64,000 nucleotides of DNA from Scatophagus argus (taxonomy: Eukaryota > Chordata > Actinopteri > Scatophagidae), in contig NC_058503.1 of NCBI RefSeq assembly GCF_020382885.2, forward strand, positions 24,339,659-24,403,658. Direction: 5' to 3'. The notes beneath the pieces were generated by a model. That model ran no database searches. It was not told the origin of the DNA and was given only the letters and a program-made list of their open reading frames with translations. The position numbers and the translations under genes are program-made. The first letter of the stretch is position 1. The number at the start of each line of letters is the position of its first letter. This document shows positions 34,101-46,100 of this stretch, one piece after another.

Positions 34101-37100
34101 AAATACAGTGTCAGAGTTTTATCTTGCGTGTCTTCTGCAGATACGGAGCGTTTGGATTACGTGGAGGACTACCAGGATATCTACACCAGCTCACAATCCT
34201 TTGACATTGAGGTCTTCTCCATCCCATCTGAAGGCCTGTTCATGGCTGCAGCCAACAGGTGCTGAATCATGTCTCATGTAAAACCAGTCCCTGACTCCAG
34301 ACCAGACTCCATGCCAACTCTCATGTCTCATCTGCAGGGACTCTCGGCCTGGTTCGGGTGTCTATAAATGGAGAGAGGGGTCCTTCCAGCTGTACCAGAA
34401 CATCAGCACTCAGGAGGCTCGAGCCTGGAAACACTTCACCATCGAGGACAAGGTGAGAGCTGCTGCAGGACTGAATGTTCTGCACAGGGACACTGTCACG
34501 TTCGGGGTGTCAGAGGACTTCTTACCATCAGTCAGAAATACCAATGTTTCATTCCAGTATTTAATACTTAAAATCACACTTTGACAGTGTTTCATAAAAA
34601 GATCAGCATCTGTTTCATAGCTTATGTCATTTCCAGCTACCATCTGTTCTGTTTACTGAGGGGTTTTCCAAGATGGCGCTGGTGAGGTCGGCCGCTGTCG
34701 TACCTGCTCCTGAGATTTGTTTGTATATAGTCGTTTTTAGCGTAATTTTTAACTTGTTAAGCCATCCTGTTGTAGGTCATAACACATACGACAGACAGAC
34801 CCTAATCAACCTTGGAGCACAGTATTCAAACTGTGCTCCTATCAACTTAATCCTGGACCCGACCTGGCCCGTCAACATCCTACGGGCAGGCTACAACAAC
34901 AACAACAACAATGGACGCACAGGCTGCGGATCACGGAGAAGGCCCCGAGGGAAACGAGCCGGCGTTAGGAACAGACTGAGACGCAGAGAACACCATTCAC
35001 CTCTGCCCAGCATCCTACTCGCCAAAGTCCAGTCACTGGAAAACAAGCTCGATGAACTCAACCCCCCTGACTCCGGACCACGCCGTTCAACCAGCAGAGT
35101 TCTTCTCAGTTCACCGCAAGGACAGGACGGGCGAGTCTGGTAAATCAAGGGGAGGTGGTGTGTGTCTGATGGTAAACACCAACTGGTGTGACAACAGGAA
35201 CGTTGAGTCTCTCAGACACTCATGTTCCCCTGACCTGGAGCTCCTAACCATCCAGTGTCGTCCTTTCTACCTGCCCCGTGAGTTTACTTCGGTCATCATC
35301 AGCGCTGTTTACATCCCACCTCAGGCGAACACGGACACTGCTCTCACCGAGCTACATGAGGCTATATCCACCTATCAAGCTAACCAGCCTGATGCAGCCC
35401 TCATCGTGGCCGGGGACTTTAACCGTGCTAACCTGAGGAAGGTGATACCGGAGTTTAAGCAACACATCGACTGCCCCACCAGAGGAGAGAGGACTCTGGA
35501 TCACTGTTACTCTCCTTTCAAGGATGGTTACAAGGCCAAGTCTCTGCCTCCGTTGGCCTTTCGGACCACAGTGCAGTCCTTCTCATGCCGAAATATAAAC
35601 CTCGGCTGAAGCAGGAATCTCCTGCAGTCAGAGAAGTAACACGGTGGACTGACCAATCAGAGGCCGCTCTGCGGGGCGCACTGGATTCAGCGGACTGGGA
35701 CATGTTTCGGTGCAGCTCGGGCGGTGACATCAACGAGTTCACGGAAGCGGTTGTGGGATTTATCGGGAAAATGGTGGAAGACATAACACCAACAGCCACC
35801 ATCAGAACTTTTCCCAACCAGAAGCCGTGGGTGGACAAAACTGTCCGCGACGCGCTGAGGGCCCGCACCGCTGCCCACAACTCGGGACTCGCCACGGGTG
35901 ACACAACGCTGTACAGGGCAGCCACCTACGCTGTCCGTAGGACGGTGAAGGAGGCTAAACGCCGCTACGCCGCAAGACTGGAGCTGCAGATGGAGGGGAG
36001 CAATTCCAGGGCGCTGTGGCAGGGACTACGCACCATCACGGACTACAAAGCTACACATCCACCCGAGATGAGAGTCGACGCTTCTCTGGCTGATGAGCTC
36101 AACAACTTCTTTGCTCGCTTCGAGTCGGACAGCAGGCAAGAAGCTGCGCTCCCAGCCGGTGAAGAGGTGATGCTCACTGAGACGGAGCTGGAGGTGAGGA
36201 GGATGTGTAGAAGTGTAAACACCAGGAAAGCAGCAGGGCCTGACGGCATTAGCGGTCGGGTCCTCAAAGCCTGCGCTGAACAGCTCGCACCGGTGTTTAC
36301 AACGATATTCAACCTCTCCCTCTCACAATGTGTGATTCCCACCTGCTTTAAGAAGTCTGTTGTAGTCCCCGTCCCAAAGACAACCCAGCTCAGTAACCCC
36401 AATGACTATCGCCCCATAGCCCTCACATCTGTGGCGATGAAATGTTTTGAGAAGCTGGTCAAAACATTCATCACCTCCTCTCTGCCAGAACCACTTTACC
36501 CGACCTGCAGGACATTTACACCAAACGATGCAGGTCGAGAGCTGAGAAGATCCTCAGGCAGCCCCATCACCCCGGACACTCACTCTTCTCCCTGTTGCCA
36601 TCAGGCCGTCGGTTCTGCTGCCTGAGAACCAACACAGAGGATGAGGAGAAGCTTCTTCCCCCAGGCCATCCATCTGCTCAACAGTGAGCGTTAATCTGGA
36701 CAATCCCACTCCCACCTGCACTACATGCACTAGATGTAAATACTATTCATGTAAATACTGCAAATTTTCACTTTTTTAATTCTAATTTTATTTTTTTTAT
36801 AAGCGTTCTCTTTTTGCAATATTTTAATTTTTTTATTTACCTATTTTTTGGTAGCAGGGACATAAAGAATTTCACTGCACATTGTACCGTGTATGATTGT
36901 GTGTGTGACAAATAAACCTATCTTGTATCTTGTATCTTGAAAGGATGGTGTCAATGCAAATCCTCCTTTCAGGGCCCTGACAGAGTCTGACCTGTGTTTG
37001 ACTTATAACTCTGAAACTTTTATGTGCAGGATGGTTAGAAACACTCAGAGAGAAAATTGTTTATTGCGTTGGTGTGCTTTGTACAGATGCAAACTTGTGT

Positions 37101-40100
37101 TAACATAAAGTTTTAGTGTTAAAGAGAAGGCTGGATGTTTTGTTACAGCAATAAAAGAAAGTAAAAGTCTGAAGGTAATATTAACAAAATGTACTTAAAG
37201 TAAAAGTACTCGCAGTGCAGTACAATGTGTTCCTATAGGATCTGCTGTGTCAGTGGGTCAATCTGCCAGATGTTGGAGCTCATCTGAGTTCCTTTCTGTT
37301 GGTTGCTTTAATCTCCAGCAGAGCATCACATTCTATCAGATCTTCATGTGTTTGGAGCCCAGCTGTCCTCAGGTTCCTGAGCTCACACAAACAGCCTGTT
37401 TTCAAGTATTCAGCTGAAGAAGGAGGATTTTCATCTTCATCCTTCAGTTTATCACAGACGTTCAGCATCAACACATCTGGAGACTCAGGGTTATTATCTG
37501 GACAGGAACTGAAGCTGCCAGACTGATGGACTGCAGTAAAAAAGTACAGTATTTACCTCTGAGATCTAGTAAAGTACAAGTATAAATTTGCATACAATAG
37601 AAATACCTCAGATTTGTACTGAAGTACAGTATTTGAATAAATGTACTCTGTTAGATAGCTGATCCTCGGGAGTAAAGTTTGTTCCAAGTGCTGTATAGAG
37701 TCAAATGATCCGGAGAAACATAGAGAAGTAAACGGACGAGATAATCGAATGCTGTCAGAAACATGATCTTTAAAAGTCAGCTGTTGGGTTCAGCTCTTTA
37801 TGTTCCTGTTTATGAAACAGGAAAAAGACACAAAGCTGTAAGAACCAAGAGAACAAAACCAGGACAAACGGACCGGACTGAAAATACATTAAAGTACATG
37901 AACCACTTAGTCCACCATATATGGTATGTGTCCAAAAGTGTGTTTTTGTTTGTACTGTGATGTTAAAGGCAATGTATTGTTGTGTTTTTTCTTCATTAGA
38001 TTTTCCTTGTGGTGGCAAATTCTAGGGAGGCGAAGCCTGAGCTGTCAATCATCTATCAGTGGAATTGGCAACGGCGACGTTTCCTGCGTCACCAAACACT
38101 AGAGACTCATTCAGCTCTGGACTGGGAGGCCTTCCACATCCACAACCACAGCTTCCTTGTGGTAGCCAATCACAGACGAGGTAAACAAATAATGTCAGAA
38201 ATATGATCTTTAATAGTCAGCTGTTGGGTTCTGCTCTTTAAAGGTGGTCTGACCATATAAATGCATTGATATAAATGATTGGTGGAACTCGCGGAAAGCA
38301 CCAATGATTGGTCCAATTTGTGGAAAAGTTGTGGTAATTGGACAAAATTGCAAGCTTGTGCATAATTTGCGTGGATTGGTTGAATTTGCGATCGCAACGT
38401 CACGAATTCCTGGAGAGGCTGTCTATGGGCCGCAGTGGCTGAGATGAGGTTTGTACATTGGTATTGGTGGCTGCACCGATTCAAACCACACCAAGTTAAT
38501 TTCCATCCCCATTACCAATTACCAGTGAAGAATTTACAGGAAATTAAATGTGTTTAACATTGAATTACCAAAAACTTTCTTAGTGGCTATTCTTTCAATA
38601 ACACTGAAGGGAGGAAGAGTAGCAGAATCAACACAGTGAGATGTTACATGAAGAGCTGCAGACAACAGACTCTGCACCTGTGCAAACAGCTCACTTCCAA
38701 CTTCTGTTATCTGCCAGGCTATGTTGCCAGCACTGGTCACCACTGGCTCCACTCAGTCCATTTCCTGAGATGGCCTTTAGTTCCCTCCACACATCTAATG
38801 TGTTGTTCTGCTCCTCCTCCAGCTTCTTCTTCTTGGCCTGTCTGATCCAGTATTTGAGTTCACACTGAACTCTCTTCTGCTCCATTCTTTTGCCCTCATT
38901 TCTGATTCAGCAGGGCTTTAAGCTCAGGGTCACCCAGAGCTTGTTGTTGAAGAAACACTGTACCCTCTGGTTTGGCAAAGTGTTCTCCACACAGAAGTTG
39001 ATGTTGGCTGTGATGCAGTCGGTCAGGCCATTGATGTCATCACCATGAGAGCGGTGTCTCCCAGTCTGTGGTTTGGAAACAGTCTCTCAGTCTCTCACTG
39101 GCCTCATCAGTCCACACTTTCACAGACTTCTTCTGTGCAGGCTCTCTTCACATACTGTGTGAATGAGTGGAGAGTGGAAGATAGAGAGGCTTGATTGAAG
39201 TCTCCGCTGATGAGCAGGAGAGACTGTGGGTGCTGTGTCAGCATCCTGGTCACTTCACTGTGGAGCATATCGCAAGCGGCTGCTGTGTCAGCCAGGAAAT
39301 TGATGTACACATTAAACACAATAATGTGTGAAAACTCCCTTGGGATGTAACAAGGCCAAATGTCAACAGCAATTAACTCGATGTCTTTAGTGCAGACTTG
39401 TTCCTTAACAGAGACGTGCCCCGGGTTGCACCATCTCTCGTTAATAAACACCAGTAGACCCCCACCTTTCTGCTTACCACAGTCCTCCACTCTCCGGTCA
39501 ACATGCACAAGTTTAAAACCGTCCAGAGAAACCACAGAGTCTGGTATCAGTCCATTCAGCCAGGTCTCAGTAAAACACATAAAGCTGCACTCCCTGTACA
39601 CCTTCTGCAGCCGGACCAGCGCTATATAATAATATATGATACAACCCTGTCTCCAAAATAGTTGAGATACTGTGTAAAACGTAAATATAGTGATCTGTAA
39701 ATCCTTTTTGAATTGTATTCAGTTGAAACCATTAAATATTTAATGTTCAAACTCACACACTTTAATGTTTTGTCTCTCTGAGCTTGTTGCGACAGAGTTC
39801 ACCACTATCATAATGTATTTGTGAGCTGAGGAAACAAACTGTTGAAGTTGTCAAACAGCTTCAGCTCTTCTGCAGTCTGAGGGTTCTGTTATTTATTCTA
39901 ATTAATGGAGACTGGTCTGGGCTGCAGGCGGGTCAGCTTCGTACCTGCATTCTTGTTGCTCCTAAACCTGTACCTTTCAGCATTAATGGCGCCTTCACAG
40001 TTCTTCTGAAAATAGTCATTAAAATAACTTGGTCGATAAGCAGCCAATGATAGCAGGTCTAGCTTCGGAACTGTTCATTGAATATAACCAGTCTGTGTTT

Positions 40101-43100
40101 CACCAACAGTTAATATCAAATTACAGCTTTGTTCTTTGTCTTTATATACAACAGGAGTTTTTTTATTTGTAACAAATACAGTTTTTGACTTTTTGACATT
40201 TGTGTAGGTGTCCTTTTATTTTGAAGGATTCGTGCCCTTATTTTTGGTGCTATCTTTTCTCGTATTATGTTTTGATCTTTTCAGTATTTCACTCACAACA
40301 AGTTATATATATATAAAATATACTGTATACTATTTAAATGCTGATGGGATGAGACAAGTTGCTGATGTGTCCTTCAAGTGTTTTATTATGACTAAAAAGT
40401 GTCCCCATGTGTCCTCAGCCAGAGACTCGAACCACAACATTCACAGTGTGATCTACAGATGGAATCAAGACACAAAGGTGCAGCTGTCTTGTCAAACTCT
40501 GTATGACAGAGAACGACAAGTCCAACTCTCTGACCCCTGCGTTTTTCCTCTGATTTTCTGTCTGGTCCCATCCCAGCCTTTTCTGTCCCGTGTCAGCTTT
40601 GCATTTTCTCTTCTGTCCTAGCCTACACCATTGTGTCTTGTTATGTCCTGTCTGTCTTATCCTGTCCTTTCCCCTTTTGTCCTGTCTTGTGTTCTTGTTT
40701 CCTATTATGTGCTGTCCTCTTCTGTTCTACCTGAACCACTTCCATTCTGTTGTCTCTCCTCCCTTCTTTTTTGTTCCCTCTCATTCTTTCACTGTCTTGT
40801 GCTGTCCTGGACATTTCCTGTAACATGCTTTACTCACCTGTCCTGTCATTGTCTTTTCCTGTGTCTTTTGTTCTTATATTTCCTGTCTTGTCTTCTGTTG
40901 TCCCCTACTATAACCCTCATCTCACTCATTTTGTCTTGTCCCCTGTCCAATCCCTTTAGCTGTTTGAGGTGAACCAGACTCTGTTCACATCAGGGGCGTA
41001 TGACTGGGAGTTCTTCTCCATTGGACCGTACCACTTTCTGGTGGTTGCCAACACCTTTGATGGTCAAACTACCACCATCAGCTCTACCGTCTACGTCTGG
41101 CTGGATGGCTGCTTCCAGCCCTTCCAGAGTATTCCGGTCAGTGTTTACTGTCTTTGTGTCATATGACAGAAGGTCTGTTTGTACATCCAACTAGTTGGTT
41201 GAAGACACTGAGACAAACGTTGGTCTGTCTGATGTTTTACAAACAAAAAGTTGACACAAAATCATAATAACTTCAATATATTCAAGCTCGTCAGACCAAA
41301 GACAAGAGAAAACTTAGAGAAAACCAGCCACCACATGATTCTCTTCATGTGTGTCAAATACATGATATCAAACTAAACATACAACATTCTCACATTGTGA
41401 TGGAGCTTTAACAAAAACTGAGCCACAAGCTGCTGAGCGAAGCCACCCTCAGGTCAGATTGCATTATGTTTAGCATTCACTGCTGTTCAGAAACTGAGAG
41501 ATAAATCTTCAGGGGTGCCCTCAACCCTAACCCTCTATCTGTAGAGGTGAGCCTACCTGTTGTGTCCCATTAGATGCTCACAGCTGTAGGGCAGCAGAGC
41601 TGAGAGCAGACAGAAGTGATGAAACAGATGATCACAGTTATCTCAGTAAATCAGAGACTAGTCGCACCTTGATATGATGACTTTCAACCACTAATCACAC
41701 ACAGGTAAATATCACCTGTTGACTCAACTGCACGGACACACTGACTGCTTTACTAATGTGTTAATCCTGTGACTGAACTGATGCTTCTGTCTGAATTAAA
41801 AGAAAACTGTTTTCTTTGACACCATACCTCTATCCAGCATTTCCTACAGTTATGTGAACATTCACCTCGTTAACTGCTGATGAGGGTTAGGCTGATGTTG
41901 ATGCACACTCAGTGGTTCCAGCCACTGAGTGTGGTCACAGCCAGATTTCACTCCTGAACCAGCAGGACATCCTACAGTGAACAGTCACACTGTAATACAA
42001 TGGCAATTGGATGACAGATATGCGCTTGAAGGTAGTTGCACATTCATTAAAACATTTATTTTTTCTGCTCAGTTCAGGACACTCTGATTAAAAAGGAAAC
42101 GAAACCCTACATTTAAAACACAGGAAACCAGAGGAGTGTAATTAATGAGATATGCATACACACACACACAAACACACGCACACACACCTGTAGTGTGTGT
42201 ACGTGTGTGTATGGCTCTGTTTGTGTGTGTCTGTGTGTGTGAGGGGGTTTCCAGCAGCAGACTGTTAAGACTCGTCCATCAGGGCGGATCGTCTGACTGA
42301 GGACTTTTATTGGATTTTAAAACCACATAAAAAGTGGTTAAAGCCTCATGAAAAACAGGTGTACCTTTGATTTGTATGATGACAGAAACAGTCACAGCCA
42401 GGAGAAAGCACATCAAACTCTTTTTGTTTACACCATGTGTAACAGACCTACAAATAGATCTCTGCAAGGCTCAAAAGTTGTGCTGTAAATAAAACGTTTG
42501 CTTGGTTTCAACTTGACCATCTGCCTTGACTTAAACTTGAGCCCATTTGGATTCTTCAGTGGTCAGTCACTGTTAAAAACAATTCAAAAGCTTTTCTCTG
42601 TGGGTGTTTAGACTTAGATGTGTCATTTTATTATGTTGTGACTTGGTCTCATTTTGGTTTTGTGGCTGTGTAGCTACAACTTGTCACAATGCTGTGAACA
42701 TTTTGACTTAGACTTGTCAATGAACATTTTGACTTGACATTTGAATCCTTTGGCAGTTTTTTTGCTTGTTGGAATCACAGTTCTTTCATTGTCTTACCAA
42801 TAGTTTAGTTAGAAATGTCAAGTTTGACCTGAGGATGATGAGCAGGACGTTTCATAATAGTCTGTGCAGTTATGGTCAAAACGTGTTTTACTGTGCGAGT
42901 GGATATTTTTGCCTGTTGGTGTTAGAGAAAAGCCAAAGGGGCACCAAAATAGATGACATTTTGGTCGTTTCAACATGAATATCTGTAATAAATATAATGA
43001 AACTCTTCAGGGCCTCATTTAAAAACCTGTTTGTTCTAGTCTGGATTGTATTCACATTCGACTTACTTCCATTTAAAAAAAAAAAGCCTAATATTTAAAA

Positions 43101-46100
43101 ACCTTGATTTAGCAGCTTTTAGGAAACCAATTTCTAACCTGTACACCTGTGATCTGTAAATCTCAAATCTGATGCCTGAATAAATTAGGGTGTAGCAGCA
43201 CTATTAATGCCAGAAGTATTGGAATTGTAGAAAATGATAATGATGAAGTATACAGGAGGTACTATGGTGATTATGATAGCAGTAGTAGTAACAATAATGA
43301 TGGTAGTAGCTGTACAAAGTAGTAATAGAATTAAAATAGATTATGACTAAACAGTGATAGTTGCAGTAAGTTTCGAGCAGGACTGCAGCAGGAGGTCCAA
43401 CCATGATTAATGGGAACCTGTGAGATGAGGAAGCACAAGGACTCCAGGGAAGAAGTTGAGTTAGTAACATGCATTAATGGGACATAAATGTGTGCAGAAG
43501 GAGAGGGAGAGCGAGAGCCTAGACCGGCCCTAACTATAAACTTTATCGAAAAGGCAAGTTTTAAGTCTAATCTTAAGCATAGAGAGGGTGTCCGCCTGCT
43601 GGACTGAAACTGGAAGATGATTCCACAGTAGAAGAGCTTGATAACTAAAGGCTCTGGTTCCAAATCTACTTTTGAAGACTCTAGGAACCACAAGTAACCC
43701 TTCATCTTTGGAACGTAAAACTCTGGTGGGATAATAGGGTACTTTCAACTGTATGATGGTGGCTGGCCGTTCAGGACTTTATATGTGAGAAGAAACTATC
43801 CTGGATTTTACAGGCAGCCAATGTAGAGAAGTCAGTACAGGAGAAATATGATCTCTCATGCTGGTTCTTGTGAGTAATCTTGCTGCAGCGTTCTGGATTA
43901 GCTGGAGAGTATATAGATTTAGAGATTTATTGGGGCAACCTGATAAAAGGGAGTTATAATATTCAAGCCTGGAAATAATAAATGCATGGACTATTTTTTC
44001 TGCATCTTTTTGACTCAGAATGTGCCTAATTTTTGCAATATTGCGGAGATGAAAGAATGTAATCTTTGAAATGTGTGTTATGTGCGAAGGACAGGTCCTG
44101 ATTAAAAATAACTCTTAGATTCCTTGCAGTGGAGCTTGAGGCCAGGGCTAAGCCATCTAGCATTGATATATCATTGGATAATTTGTTTCTAAGTTGTTTA
44201 GGGCCCAGAACAATAACTTCACTTTTGCCTAATTTAGAAGTAGAAAATTGCAAGTCATTCAGGTTTTTCTGGTCTGGTTTCATTGACAAGTATGGAAATG
44301 TAATAAAATGCAAGGAGCGTTTCCTAATAATATCACCAATAGGGAGCATATGAAGGGTGAATAGTACTAGGCCGAGGACAGAACCTTGGGGAACTCCGTG
44401 ATTAACTTTTGTAAGTATGGATGATGCATCATTAACATGAACAAACTGAGATCGATCTGATAAATAGGACTGAAACCAGCTTAATGCAGTTCCTTCAATG
44501 CCAATTAGGTGCAAACTCATTCAGAACTCAACTCCATGGTATAAATCTAAGCCACAAATTAAAACAAAACTCACAAAATCTTGAAAGGAAACGGTATTCC
44601 ACCAAACTAGAGGAATTTTGCCTGATCTGGAATGATAGTTTCAAATAATACAGAAAGGCCCTATGGAATACCAGAGCAACCTATTACTCAGCGTTAATTG
44701 AAGAAAATAAGAACAAGCCCAGGTTTCTCTTCAGCGCTGTAACCAGGCTGACAGAGAGTCATAGCAGTACAGAGTCTTGTATTCCAACAACCCTTAGGAG
44801 TAATGGTTTTATGACCTTTTTTAATTACAAAATTTTACTCATTAGAGACAAAATTCAACACCTCTTAACCTCAACCAGTACTGACCTACCTTCAAATGCA
44901 GAAGCCTTGGAAACAGCTGGAGGACCAGATGCTTTTCTCCCATTGACCTTCATCAGCTAAATTCACTGATCTCTTCATCTAAACCAACAAATTTATTATC
45001 ATTTCCACATCAATGTAAGGTTTTACAGATAACTATATATGGTCCCACTTGAGATTTAAGGTTCATCGATATTTTACCCTACATTTCTGTTTCAACCTAA
45101 AAATTCTTATTTTGTGCTCCTTGGAGTTAAAAGTAACTCTACCTTGAAAAGTTTTAAGTCAGTAAATTAGAGAAAAGCTTTAATGTTGGTTACCCTTCAT
45201 ATCTCAGTTTTCTCTCTGCAGACGGTGGGAGCAACGGACTGGGAGGTGTTTCAGATTGACGGCAGGCTTTTTCTTGCCGTAGCCAACAGTCAGAAGGTTT
45301 CAGACCATGGCCCTAGTCTCTACAGCATCAACTCCACTGTATATGAACTCAACAAGTTCACACAGACCTTCATCCCCTTCCAGAACATCCTCACACACAG
45401 GTGACCAACCTGCTCATTACACCAGGTCATCCTACTGTTCTTTTCACATGTTCTGTAATAGTGACTTGATTTTTGCCATACATATCCATTTAAATTAATG
45501 GAACAGTGATTTGGTGAAAAACTAAAGAAAACAAAAATGACACCTGGATCAAAAAGCAAAACTACTATTTGAAAGTAGTAAGTTCATGGCACCATTTAGG
45601 AGTTCAGTGTACCAAAATCTAGATGTTTCTAGCAGTTTCAGTGGGTTTGGCAGCATTATATGTTCCAGTGATTTAAAATATTAGTAATTCCAGTTTTGGT
45701 TTCATTCTGACTTCAGCACCTGATCTATCTGACAATTCAGCTCCTCACAGTGCACACTTCTAAATCATCTCTGCTACCTGTTTCTTTGTCATTGAATGCT
45801 TTCATCTTCACATTTTAACTGATCATTTAAACTTTAAACCTTTTAGTACTTTAACTGCTTTAAGTGCTTCACCTTATGCTGTAACTATTCAACATTTCGC
45901 ATACTAGTGATTTAGGTTTTAAACAGTTTAACTGCAATTTTCAGAGTAAATGAGCACAGAAGGTTAAAGACAAAAGTCACTTATTCAAAGCACTTCATAT
46001 TCTGGCTCTTACTCACCCACTCTCACTGATAGCAGCAAGCTGCTGGTCTGATCATCAAGAACAAGTTGGTGTTCAGTGATGTGGACCGGGAATCAAACCA

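Noticed and set aside
35518..36402. Minus-strand frames of 119-135 residues
   Set aside because: They are antisense to the RT region of the intron 9 LINE, which has clear protein similarity only on the plus strand.
40590..40972. Overlapping plus-strand frames of 69-113 residues
   Set aside because: Products of the CCTGTC repeat filling tspear intron 11; they are strings of Leu, Ser, Cys, Phe and Pro without domain features.
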